Origin: Clostridiales bacterium Firm_08
Lineage (GTDB): Bacteria > Bacillota > Clostridia > Oscillospirales > QAKW01
Assembly (NCBI GenBank): GCA_001604045.1
Contig: LVAN01000007.1
Span: 1 to 64,000, forward strand
Length of the DNA: 64,000 nt
Reading direction: 5' to 3'
Positions within the stretch are counted from its first letter, which is position 1. Each line of letters begins with the position of its first letter. Shown here piece after piece: positions 33,271 to 40,760 of this stretch. A program made the position numbers and the translations under genes. The notes beneath the pieces were generated by a model that saw nothing but the letters and a program-made list of their open reading frames with translations, was not told where the DNA came from and did no database searches.

Positions 33271-33963
33271 TTACAGGGTGCGCAGCGCCTGTTCCAGCGC
33301 CGTTTTCTGACTTGTCGTCTCGTCTTTCATTTTGATGACCTTCGCGGGGCATCCCGCGACGACCGCGTTTTCCGGCACGTCTTTGATGACGACGGCGCCG
33401 GCGGCGACCACCGCGCCTTTGCCGATATGCACGCCCTCGATGATGACGGCGTTGGCGCCGACCAGCACGCCGTCCTCCACGATGACGGGGGTTGCGCTCG
33501 CCGGTTCGATAACGCCCGCCAGCACGGCGCCCGCGCCGATGTGGCAGTTTTTGCCGACGGTCGCTCTGCCGCCCAGCACCGCGCCCATATCGATCATGGT
33601 GCCCTCGCCGATGACGGCGCCGATGTTGATGATCGCGCCCATCATCACGACGGCGTTTTTGCCGATCGTGACGTGATCTCTGATGATCGCGCCCGGCTCG
33701 ATCCGCGCCGGTATGTCTTTGAGGTCGAGCATCGGTACCGCCGAGTTGACCCTGTCGTTTTCCACGACGATATCGATGATATCGCCGGCGTGTTTCTCAA
33801 GGATGGGACGGAGTTCTTTCCAGTCGCCGAACACGATCTTATCCCCGGCGCCGAACACTTTCGCGTTTCCGTAGTCGACGGGGCGTTTTTCCTTGATGAA
33901 AAGCCGTACCGGCGTTTTCTTTTCGGCGTCCGCGATGAATTTGATGATCTCCTGTGCGTTCAT
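33271..33963 (-). CDS. dapH: tetrahydrodipicolinate N-acetyltransferase
   Basis: A 230-aa left-handed beta-helix acetyltransferase that opens the acetylase branch of DAP synthesis. The N-terminal DapH domain (to about 75) precedes a hexapeptide-repeat region, with '[22 protein letters not shown]' (residues about 95-115) and '[14 protein letters not shown]' as examples. The start is moved from 34020 to ATG 33963, because GGGAAAGGAG lies just before it and the extra N-terminus comes from the promoter region. It is first gene of the five-gene operon, downstream of a promoter with an overlapping palindrome. Confidence 0.93.
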   Translation of the reverse strand: MNAQEIIKFIADAEKKTPVRLFIKEKRPVDYGNAKVFGAGDKIVFGDWKELRPILEKHAGDIIDIVVENDRVNSAVPMLDLKDIPARIEPGAIIRDHVTIGKNAVVMMGAIINIGAVIGEGTMIDMGAVLGGRATVGKNCHIGAGAVLAGVIEPASATPVIVEDGVLVGANAVIIEGVHIGKGAVVAAGAVVIKDVPENAVVAGCPAKVIKMKDETTSQKTALEQALRTL

Positions 33964-33985
33964 AAGTGAACTCCTTTCCCAATAA

Positions 33986-34026
33986 AAAAGCGTATTATCA
34001 CTAATATAATATGATAACACGCTTTT
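33986..34026. promoter_or_regulatory. 41-bp palindrome overlapping the dapH promoter
   Basis: AAAAGCGTATTATCA and TGATAACACGCTTTT are inverted repeats (14 of 15) separated by 11 bp. The -10 box and probable transcription start of dapH lie inside, so it may be an operator. With its T-rich left flank it could also be the trmL terminator on the minus strand. Confidence 0.55.
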
Positions 34027-34039
34027 CTTTTGCCGTCAA
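34011..34039 (-). promoter_or_regulatory. promoter of the dapH-lysC operon
   Basis: On the minus strand TTGACG, a 17-nt spacer and TATCAT. Confidence 0.75.
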
Positions 34040-34062
34040 TATAAATATATTATAATAAAATA

Positions 34063-34560
34063 TCAGTCTTCTCTGCCGGTCAGACTGCCCCTGCCGCAAA
34101 GCCCGGGGTAGCCCTGCTGGCGCAGGACCTCGTAGGTGACGACCGCCACGGCGTTGGAAAGGTTGAGGGAGCGCACCTCGTCCCGCATCGGGATGCGGAT
34201 GCAGCGGTCGTAGTTTTCTTTGAGAAGCGGCTCGGGCAGTCCGTGGCTCTCTTTGCCGAAAATGAGAAAGATATCCTCCGGGATCTCCGCGAAGCCTATG
34301 TCGCTGTATGTTTTCTCCCCCTTGGTGGAGCAATAAAAAAAGGCGCCTTCGTTTTTCGACCGGAACGACTGCCAGTCGGGATAGACGGAGAGATCGAGAT
34401 ATTTCCAGTAGTCAAGCCCCGCCCGGCGGATGCTGCGCTCGCTGATGTCGAAGCCCAGCGGCTCGATCAGATGGAGCCTTGCGCCGGTCACGGCGCAGGT
34501 GCGGGAGATATTGCCGGTGTTCTGCGGGATCTCCGGCTCGTAAAGAACGATATTCAGCAC
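34063..34560 (-). CDS. trmL: tRNA (cytidine/uridine-34 2'-O)-methyltransferase TrmL
   Basis: A SPOUT-fold methyltransferase of 165 aa modifying the wobble base of tRNA-Leu. 'LYEPEIPQNTGNISRTC' at the start, 'FGKESHGLP' near 98 and 'IPMRDEVRSLNLSNAVAVV' near 117 are the three SPOUT motifs. The GTG at 34560 is preferred to the listed 34569: homologues begin 'MLNIVLYEPEIP', and AGAGGTG is correctly spaced only for the later start. It is monocistronic from the promoter at 34579. Confidence 0.93.
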   Translation of the reverse strand: MLNIVLYEPEIPQNTGNISRTCAVTGARLHLIEPLGFDISERSIRRAGLDYWKYLDLSVYPDWQSFRSKNEGAFFYCSTKGEKTYSDIGFAEIPEDIFLIFGKESHGLPEPLLKENYDRCIRIPMRDEVRSLNLSNAVAVVTYEVLRQQGYPGLCGRGSLTGRED

Positions 34561-34578
34561 GTTTTTCACCTCTACGCT

Positions 34579-34607
34579 ATTGTAGCATCTTGTTTCTTTT
34601 TTTGCAA
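34579..34607 (-). promoter_or_regulatory. promoter for trmL
   Basis: On the minus strand TTGCAA, a 17-nt spacer and TACAAT. Confidence 0.8.
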
Positions 34608-34675
34608 GTGGACGGGCGCTTTATCATACACTTGAATATCGGAACTTCAAGCGGTCAAAAATATGAAGTAGAAAA

Positions 34676-34954
34676 AGGCTGACCCACGATAAGGACAAAG
34701 CGGTTTTGAAAGGTAAAATTTCCGCCATACTTTGCCGCAAAGCCTTGAAAACCGCCAGGTTTCCTGCGTTTTACGGCTTTGTCTGATCGAAAATTTTTCT
34801 CTTTCAAAACTGCTTCGCACCTGAAAATGAGGAAAAATCGAGTGATTTTTGGTGCGAAGGACGACGGCGGGCTGGCGCCCGCCGAGGACAACAAGCCGAA
34901 AAGCGCTGATTTTTACCGTTTATCAGGCGTTTTGTCCTTATCGCGGGTCAGCCT
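34676..34954 (+). mobile_element. MITE-like element, family 1, complete 279-bp copy
   Basis: Bounded by 24-bp inverted ends (23 of 24 match; AGGCTGACCC[A/G]CGATAAGG at each outside). It holds no ORF of note. Internal sequence shared with other loci includes the CTTTGCCGCAAAGCCTTGAAAAC region and a CTTCGCACC/GGTGCGAAG pair. Related pieces are at 7243, 40180, 50297 and 62737. No clear target duplication is visible. Its right end stops 3 bp before the ribosome binding region of the clpC-like gene, so the element must carry or have displaced that gene's promoter. Confidence 0.75.
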
Positions 34955-34969
34955 AATGTGAGGTGTATG

Positions 34970-37300
34970 ATGGATCGTTTTACCAAAAAAGCGGCGGCGG
35001 CGATCGGGCAGGCGCTGGAAATGGCGGCGGCGATGGGACATACCTATATCGGAAGCGAGCATCTTTTGCTCGGCATCCTGCGGCAGGGGGACGGCATCGG
35101 CGCGCGGATATGCCTGGCGGCGGGCGTGACCTTTGAGAAAGCGGAAAAGAAGGTGCGCGCGCTCATCGGTACGGCGCGGCCGGTATTTTTGTCCTCCGCC
35201 GATATGACGCCGCGCGCGAGGCGGATCGTCAGCGCCGCGTTTTCCGCGGCGCACCGGTTCGGGCAGGCGCAGGTGGGCAGCGAGCATCTTTTATACGCGA
35301 TGCTGCGGGAAAACGGATGCACCGCTTCGGTCATCCTTAAAAAATGCGGGGCGGATCCCGCCGTGCTGCGGGATACGACGGAGGATCGTCTGCGGGCGGG
35401 AGAACCGGACCGGGGCGGCAGACGGCTTCCCAAAACGCTTGCTAAATACGGCGTGGATCTCTGCGCGCTTGCCCGCGCGGGCAAGGTCGATCCGCTGATC
35501 GGCAGGGAACAGGAGATGGAGCGGATGATGAGCGTCCTCGGGCGGCGGCGAAAAAACAACCCCTGTCTCATCGGACCGCCGGGCGTCGGAAAAACAGTGA
35601 TGGCGGAAGGACTGGCGGACCGCATCGTCAAGGGCGGCGTGCCGGCGGGACTGCGGGGCAAGACCGTTTACACCTTACAGCTCAACAATATGGTGGCGGG
35701 TTCCAAATACCGCGGGGAGTTTGAGGAAAGGCTCAAAAACATTGTGGAGGAATGCGAGAAAGATCCCGATATCCTGCTGTTCATCGACGAGATCCACACG
35801 CTGATCGGCGCCGGCGCGGCGGAGGGAGCGGTGGACGCCGCCAATATCCTCAAACCCGCGCTGTCGCGGGGCAGGATCCGCGTCATCGGCGCGACGACGC
35901 CGGAGGAATACCGCCGGCATATCGAAAAGGACGCCGCGCTGGAGCGGCGGCTCGCGCCGGTGATATTGCGGGAGGCGACCGCCGAACAGACGGCGGAGAT
36001 CCTGAAAGGGGCGCGCGCGGGACTGGAAGCCCATCATGGCGTGATCATCGAAAACGACGCGCTTTCCGCGGCGGTGGAACTTTCCGAACGGTACATCCAC
36101 GACCGCTTTCAGCCGGATAAGGCGCTCGATCTTCTGGATGAGGCGGCGGCGCGGCTGGTGCTGACCTGCGAACAGACAGATGACCGCGCGGCGTTTGAGG
36201 CGGCGGTGACGGACGGACGGGTCGACCTGTGGCTGGGGGAGCGGCGGTCGCCTGCCAAACCGCGCCTTACCCGCGCCGATATCGCCGCCGTGGTGTCCCG
36301 CTGGACCGGCATCCCCGCGGGGATCTGCGATGAGGAGGAAAACGACCGCCTGCGGGATCTCGAGAAAACGCTCGGCCGCAGCGTTTACGGACAGGAGGAA
36401 AGCCTTGCCGCGCTGGCGGCGGCGATCCGCGGCGCCAGGCTCGGGCTGACCGATCCCGAGAGACCTTACGGCTGTTTTCTGTTCGCGGGGCCGACGGGCG
36501 TTGGGAAAAGTTTTGTCTGCAAAGCGCTTGCCCGCGCGGTGTACGGTACGGAAAAGTCGCTGATACGGTTCGATATGAGCGAGTATATGGAAAAGCACGC
36601 CGCCTCCCGTCTCATCGGCGCGCCGCCGGGATATGTCGGGCACGATGACGGCGGCACGCTCATCAAGGCGGTGCGTGCCGATCCGTACAGCGTTATCCTG
36701 TTCGACGAGGCGGAAAAGGCGCACCCCGACGTTTTGGGACTTTTGCTTCAAATTATGGAGGAGGGGACGCTGACCGGCTCGGACGGCAGGCGGGCGGACT
36801 TCAGAAACGCCGTCATTGTACTGACGACCAACGTCGGCGCACGACTGACAGACGGCGTATCCATCGGCTTTGCCGGCGAGGGCAGGGCGGACAAAAGGCG
36901 GCTGGACGATCTGCTTCGAAAGCGGTTTTCCCCGGAACTCATCAACCGTCTTGATGAGATCGTGCTGTTCCACCGGCTGACCGCGCCGGCGCTGGAGCGT
37001 ATCGCGAAAGGGTATCTCGAGGAGATCGCGCGGCGGCTCGATGCCAAGGGGTATCGGGTTTCCTTCGGGGAGGACGTGGCGGCGTGGATCGCGGGCTGTC
37101 CCGATACCGACCGCTACGGCGCCCGGCCGCTGCGCCGTTTTGTGCGGCACAGGATAGAGCGGCCGCTCGGCGATCTCATTCTGGACGGCGCGCTGACGCC
37201 CGGTACGCCGACAGCGGCGGATCGCGCTTTTTTGGAGGCCGCCGCCTCCCGTTCTTACGCTCTCAATGGGATAGGTACACTCAAAGGCCCCCTTGTGTAA
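34970..37300 (+). CDS. ClpC/ClpA-type AAA+ unfoldase
   Basis: A 776-aa two-ring Clp ATPase that feeds substrates to a protease. A double Clp-N domain covers residues 1-145. AAA1 has Walker A 'GPPGVGKT' (~203) and Walker B 'LLFIDEIHT'; AAA2 has 'GPTGVGKS' (~505) and '[11 protein letters not shown]'. A loop 'SIGFAGEG' near 630 matches the ClpP-binding tripeptide position, so it probably partners ClpP. The middle domain is almost absent compared with ClpC. ATG 34970 is chosen by spacing from GAGGTG. The last residues 'LKGPLV' and the stop derive from a dispersed repeat. No mcsA, mcsB or ctsR is adjacent. Confidence 0.86.
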   Translation: MDRFTKKAAAAIGQALEMAAAMGHTYIGSEHLLLGILRQGDGIGARICLAAGVTFEKAEKKVRALIGTARPVFLSSADMTPRARRIVSAAFSAAHRFGQAQVGSEHLLYAMLRENGCTASVILKKCGADPAVLRDTTEDRLRAGEPDRGGRRLPKTLAKYGVDLCALARAGKVDPLIGREQEMERMMSVLGRRRKNNPCLIGPPGVGKTVMAEGLADRIVKGGVPAGLRGKTVYTLQLNNMVAGSKYRGEFEERLKNIVEECEKDPDILLFIDEIHTLIGAGAAEGAVDAANILKPALSRGRIRVIGATTPEEYRRHIEKDAALERRLAPVILREATAEQTAEILKGARAGLEAHHGVIIENDALSAAVELSERYIHDRFQPDKALDLLDEAAARLVLTCEQTDDRAAFEAAVTDGRVDLWLGERRSPAKPRLTRADIAAVVSRWTGIPAGICDEEENDRLRDLEKTLGRSVYGQEESLAALAAAIRGARLGLTDPERPYGCFLFAGPTGVGKSFVCKALARAVYGTEKSLIRFDMSEYMEKHAASRLIGAPPGYVGHDDGGTLIKAVRADPYSVILFDEAEKAHPDVLGLLLQIMEEGTLTGSDGRRADFRNAVIVLTTNVGARLTDGVSIGFAGEGRADKRRLDDLLRKRFSPELINRLDEIVLFHRLTAPALERIAKGYLEEIARRLDAKGYRVSFGEDVAAWIAGCPDTDRYGARPLRRFVRHRIERPLGDLILDGALTPGTPTAADRAFLEAAASRSYALNGIGTLKGPLV

Positions 37301-37340
37301 AGTGAGCAGTCAGACCGTCGCAGACGGCCCTGCTGAGGGA
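37281..37340. repeat. dispersed repeat supplying the stop codon of the clpC-like gene
   Basis: GGCCCCCTTGTGTAAAGTG... ends CTGCTGAGGGA, the same head and tail as the repeat at 27781. The in-frame TAA of the clpC-like gene is the TAA of 'TGTGTAA'. A GACCGTC-gca-GACGGcC hairpin lies inside. Confidence 0.55.
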
Positions 37341-37419
37341 TGGGAAACGAGACAAAAGCGGGCGCTGTTCGCCGTAGGGGCGGCAATCTGCCGCCCGCCG
37401 TGTCGGAACGAAACAAAAC

Positions 37420-37494
37420 GGGGCGCCGGGGTCGTCGCCCCCTACAACGCACCCATTTTGTCGGGAGGGCAGGGGGCGACGGCCCCGGCGCCCC
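37420..37494. repeat. large inverted repeat in the Clp intergenic region
   Basis: GGGGCGCCGGGGTCGTCGCC (37420-) and its complement ending at 37494 pair over 23 bp with one mismatch, around a 29-nt loop. It is preceded by GGGGCGGCAATCTGCCGCCC, another short palindrome. This GC-rich repeat mosaic fills the 254 bp between the two Clp genes. Confidence 0.7.
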
Positions 37495-37513
37495 GCATAT
37501 CAGAACGCAAACG

Positions 37514-37546
37514 AAAAACTGTCCGGCGGCCGCCGGACAGTTTTTT
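37514..37546. terminator. bidirectional terminator between the Clp genes
   Basis: AAAAACTGTCCGGCG-gc-CGCCGGACAGTTTTTT. It is 9 bp beyond the clpB stop on the minus strand. Confidence 0.9.
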
Positions 37547-37554
37547 ACAATGAT

Positions 37555-40146
37555 TTACCGTACGATAAGGGCGCCGTTCACACAGTCGACGGTCAGTACA
37601 GTGCCCGGCGGGACGTCCCTCGCGATCAGCGTTTTGGCGAGCAGGGTCTCGACGCTGGTCTGCAAAAACCGTTTGAGCGGTCGCGCGCCGAACAGGGGAT
37701 CAAAGCCCCCTTCGATGATAAAGTCGATCGCGGCGGGGGTGAGTTCGCACCGCACGTCCCGGTCGGCAAGTCTCGCGTTGAGGTCGCGCGTCATCAGCGT
37801 AAGGATGCGGCGCACGTCGTCTTTGGTCAGCGGCTTGTAGCATACGATCTCGTCCAGACGGTTGAGAAACTCCGGACGGAAGGTCGCCTTCAGCGCCGCG
37901 TCCACTTTGGAAAGCGCCTCCGGCGAGATATCGCCCTCCGCTGTCATCCCCTCCAGCAGATAACTTGCGCCGAGGTTGCTGGTCATGATGAGGATGGTAT
38001 TCTTGAAATCGACGGTGCGGCCCTGCGAGTCGGTCACCCTGCCGTCGTCCAGCACCTGCAAAAGGACGTTGAAAACGTCCGGGTGCGCCTTTTCGATCTC
38101 ATCGAACAGCACGACGGAATAAGGTCTGCGGCGGACCGCCTCGGTGAGCTGACCGCCCTCCTCGTAACCGACGTATCCCGGCGGCGCGCCGATGAGGCGG
38201 GAGACGGAGAATTTCTCCATATACTCGCTCATATCAATGCGCACGATGTTGTTCTCGTCGTCGAACAGCACCTCGGCGAGCGCTTTGGCAAGTTCCGTCT
38301 TGCCCACGCCGGTGGGGCCGAGGAACAGGAAAGAGCCGATGGGGCGCTTCGGGTCGGAGATGCCGGCGCGGGAGCGCAGAATGGCGTCGCTGACCTTGCG
38401 GACCGCCTCGTCCTGCCCGATGACCCGCTTGTGCAGGAGATCCGGCATACCGAGCAGTTTTTCCCGCTCGCCCTCCATCAGTTTGGCGACGGGGATGCCT
38501 GTCCAGCGTTCGATGATGCGGGCGATCTCCTCGCTCGTCACCTTGTCGCGGAGCAGGGAATTCTCACTTTTCGCGGCGTCCGCTTTTTGTTCCAGCGCCT
38601 CCAGTTTTTCTTTGAGCGCGGGCAGTTTGCCGTATTTGAGTTCCGCCGCCTTGTTGAGATCGTACGCCTGCTCCGCCTGCTCGATCTCACGGCTGATCTG
38701 CTCGATCTCGGATTTTACGGCGTGGGCGTTTTGGATCGCGTCTTTTTCCGAGATCCATTTCGCCTGCTTGGCGGCGAAATCCTCCCGCATCTCGGCGAGT
38801 TCCTCCCGGATGGCGGCGAGATGCCCCGCGGTCTTGTCATCTTTTTCTTTTTTGAGCGCCGCCTCCTCGATCTCGAGCTGTATGATCTTGCGGCGGATGA
38901 TATCAAGTTCGGTCGGCATCGAGTCGATCTCGGTGCGGATCATGGCGCACGCCTCGTCGATGAGGTCGATGGCTTTGTCCGGCAGAAAGCGGTCGGTGAT
39001 ATAGCGGTCGGACAGGGTGGCGGCGGTGATGATGGCGCCGTCCTGGATCTTGACGCCGTGGTAGACTTCATACCGTTCTTTCAGACCGCGCAGGATGGCG
39101 ATGGTGTCCTCCACCGTCGGCTCCTCCACTAAAACCGGCTGAAAGCGGCGTTCCAGCGCCGCGTCCTTTTCGATATACTCGCGGTACTCGTTGAGGGTGG
39201 TCGCGCCGATACAATGGAGTTCTCCCCGCGCCAGCATGGGTTTGAGCAGGTTGCCCGCGTCCATCGCGCCGTCCGTCTTGCCCGCGCCGACGATGGTGTG
39301 CAGCTCGTCGATGAACAGGATAGTCCGTCCCTCGGAACGTTTGATCTCGGTCAGCACCGCCTTGAGGCGTTCCTCAAATTCGCCGCGGTATTTCGCCCCG
39401 GCGATGAGGGAACCCATATCCAGCGAAAAAACGGTCTTGTCTTTGAGCGATGCCGGCACGTCCCCCCGCACGATGCGCTGGGCGAGCCCCTCGGCGATGG
39501 CGGTCTTGCCGACGCCCGGTTCGCCGATCAGTACGGGATTGTTTTTGGTCTTGCGGGAGAGGATGCGGATGACGTTGCGGATCTCATCGTCCCGCCCGAT
39601 GACCGGATCGACGTTGCCGCCTCTGGCTTTTTCCACCAGATCGACGCCGTATTTTTTGAGCGCCTCGTAGGTCTCCTCCGGGTTGTCGGAGGTCACTCTC
39701 TGGCCGCCGCGCACCCGCTGCAGCGCCTCATAGATCTTATCCTCGGTGACGCCGTAACTTTGGAACAGCGCCTTGAGTTCCCGGTTCGCGGCGCGAAACA
39801 GCGCGAGGAACAGATGCTCCACCGAGACGTATTCGTCCTTCATATTTTCGGCGATCTTTTCCGCCAGCGTCAGCGTTTTTTCCACGTCTGACGAGACGTA
39901 GATATTGTTTACGTCCCGATCTCCGCTCACCTTGGGCAGCGCCTCCATGCGGCGGCGCACCTCGTCGGTCAGCCCCTGCGGGTTGGCGGTCAGCGATCCC
40001 GTCAGTTCCCGGATCAGCCCCTCGCCGGTCAGCAGGGCATAGAGAAGATGCTCCTGTTCGATGGCGGGCGCGCCGTGCTCCGAGGCGAGCGACTGCGCGG
40101 CGCGGATGGTTTCCAGCGTTTTTTGCGTATATTTTTGTGTGTTCAT
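37555..40146 (-). CDS. clpB: ClpB disaggregase
   Basis: A heat-shock Hsp100 disaggregase of 863 aa, full length. The N domain (1-145) is followed by AAA1 with 'GEPGVGKT' (~205) and '[21 protein letters not shown]'; a long coiled-coil middle domain (about 395-520, Glu/Lys/Ala-rich) marks it as ClpB rather than ClpC. AAA2 has '[14 protein letters not shown]' (~603) and '[14 protein letters not shown]'. It works with DnaK, which is not in the window. Upstream are a CIRCE operator, a promoter and a repeat-family-1 remnant inside the 5' untranslated region. Confidence 0.96.
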   Translation of the reverse strand: MNTQKYTQKTLETIRAAQSLASEHGAPAIEQEHLLYALLTGEGLIRELTGSLTANPQGLTDEVRRRMEALPKVSGDRDVNNIYVSSDVEKTLTLAEKIAENMKDEYVSVEHLFLALFRAANRELKALFQSYGVTEDKIYEALQRVRGGQRVTSDNPEETYEALKKYGVDLVEKARGGNVDPVIGRDDEIRNVIRILSRKTKNNPVLIGEPGVGKTAIAEGLAQRIVRGDVPASLKDKTVFSLDMGSLIAGAKYRGEFEERLKAVLTEIKRSEGRTILFIDELHTIVGAGKTDGAMDAGNLLKPMLARGELHCIGATTLNEYREYIEKDAALERRFQPVLVEEPTVEDTIAILRGLKERYEVYHGVKIQDGAIITAATLSDRYITDRFLPDKAIDLIDEACAMIRTEIDSMPTELDIIRRKIIQLEIEEAALKKEKDDKTAGHLAAIREELAEMREDFAAKQAKWISEKDAIQNAHAVKSEIEQISREIEQAEQAYDLNKAAELKYGKLPALKEKLEALEQKADAAKSENSLLRDKVTSEEIARIIERWTGIPVAKLMEGEREKLLGMPDLLHKRVIGQDEAVRKVSDAILRSRAGISDPKRPIGSFLFLGPTGVGKTELAKALAEVLFDDENNIVRIDMSEYMEKFSVSRLIGAPPGYVGYEEGGQLTEAVRRRPYSVVLFDEIEKAHPDVFNVLLQVLDDGRVTDSQGRTVDFKNTILIMTSNLGASYLLEGMTAEGDISPEALSKVDAALKATFRPEFLNRLDEIVCYKPLTKDDVRRILTLMTRDLNARLADRDVRCELTPAAIDFIIEGGFDPLFGARPLKRFLQTSVETLLAKTLIARDVPPGTVLTVDCVNGALIVR

Positions 40147-40179
40147 TATAGTAAACCCACCTTTCTTGCCTTGATCGTT

Positions 40180-40214
40180 GGCTGACCCGCGTTGTCCTTA
40201 TCGCGGGGCAGCCT
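40180..40214. repeat. collapsed copy of repeat family 1
   Basis: GGCTGACCCGCG joined directly to TTGTCCTTATCGCGGGGCAG, i.e. the two inverted ends with the interior deleted. It forms a hairpin in the clpB 5' untranslated region, 34 bp before the start codon. Confidence 0.7.
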
Positions 40215-40222
40215 ACTTGTAT

Positions 40223-40252
40223 TGTATACCATCTTTCGGCGGAAAGTGTGAA
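40223..40252 (-). promoter_or_regulatory. promoter for clpB
   Basis: On the minus strand TTCACA, an 18-nt spacer and TATACA (TACAAT is an overlapping alternative). Confidence 0.65.
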
Positions 40253-40276
40253 CAAACTATGAACAGAATGTAAAAA

Positions 40277-40303
40277 TTAGCACTCTCATATCGAGAGTGC
40301 TAA
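40277..40303 (-). promoter_or_regulatory. CIRCE operator (HrcA binding site)
   Basis: A perfect TTAGCACTC-N9-GAGTGCTAA. It places clpB under HrcA heat-shock control. It lies about 25 bp upstream of the recognised -35 box instead of overlapping the start, so either another promoter lies upstream or repression works from an upstream position. Confidence 0.96.
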
Positions 40304-40314
40304 TTTTACCTGTT

Positions 40315-40728
40315 TTATTCGGTTTCGCGCTTTTTCTTTTTCAAACGGAACCACGGGAAGCGGAAGCAGACAAGGACAAAGCCGATCCCGAAGCATATAA
40401 GCGGCGGGACGGGACTGCGCGCGTCGCCGCGGAAAACGGGGTAGGGGGGAAACAGCCAGTAATGGCAGACGCCCTCCTCTCCCACAGTGGGAAAGACGTC
40501 TTTGTAGAGGATCTCTTTGTAATCCGCCGTCCGTTCCGTCTCACCGCGCGGGTAAGCGTATTCGACGCGGAAGGTATTATACGTTTCGTCACTGTCGTCG
40601 ATCAGCGTGTAGCCTTTGATATGATAGACGGTCGTGCGGACCGCCAGCGCCGGGATCAGCCACACAACGCCGATGATCATCAGGATCACGCCGATGACCG
40701 TTTTATGCTTCGCGATGTACCGTATCAT
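40315..40728 (-). CDS. small membrane protein, unknown (DUF3592-like layout)
   Basis: A 137-aa protein with membrane helices at about 10-30 and 108-127 and an external or internal beta-rich middle ('TTVYHIKGYTLIDDSDETYNTFRVEYAYPRG' region). The two-helix frame with a Tyr-rich middle resembles DUF3592, but the match is loose. It ends 11 bp before the CIRCE site on the same strand as clpB, so read-through into clpB is possible. It lies 32 bp downstream of the GH89-like gene's stop and may be co-transcribed with it. Function unknown. Confidence 0.6.
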   Translation of the reverse strand: MIRYIAKHKTVIGVILMIIGVVWLIPALAVRTTVYHIKGYTLIDDSDETYNTFRVEYAYPRGETERTADYKEILYKDVFPTVGEEGVCHYWLFPPYPVFRGDARSPVPPLICFGIGFVLVCFRFPWFRLKKKKRETE

Positions 40729-40760
40729 ACGTTTCCCGCCTTTCTTGCCGCAGTCCGGTT

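Noticed and set aside
33964-34062. Lysine riboswitch or T-box before dapH
   Set aside because: The leader between the predicted start and dapH is only about 40 nt and has no T-box or L-box sequence motifs.
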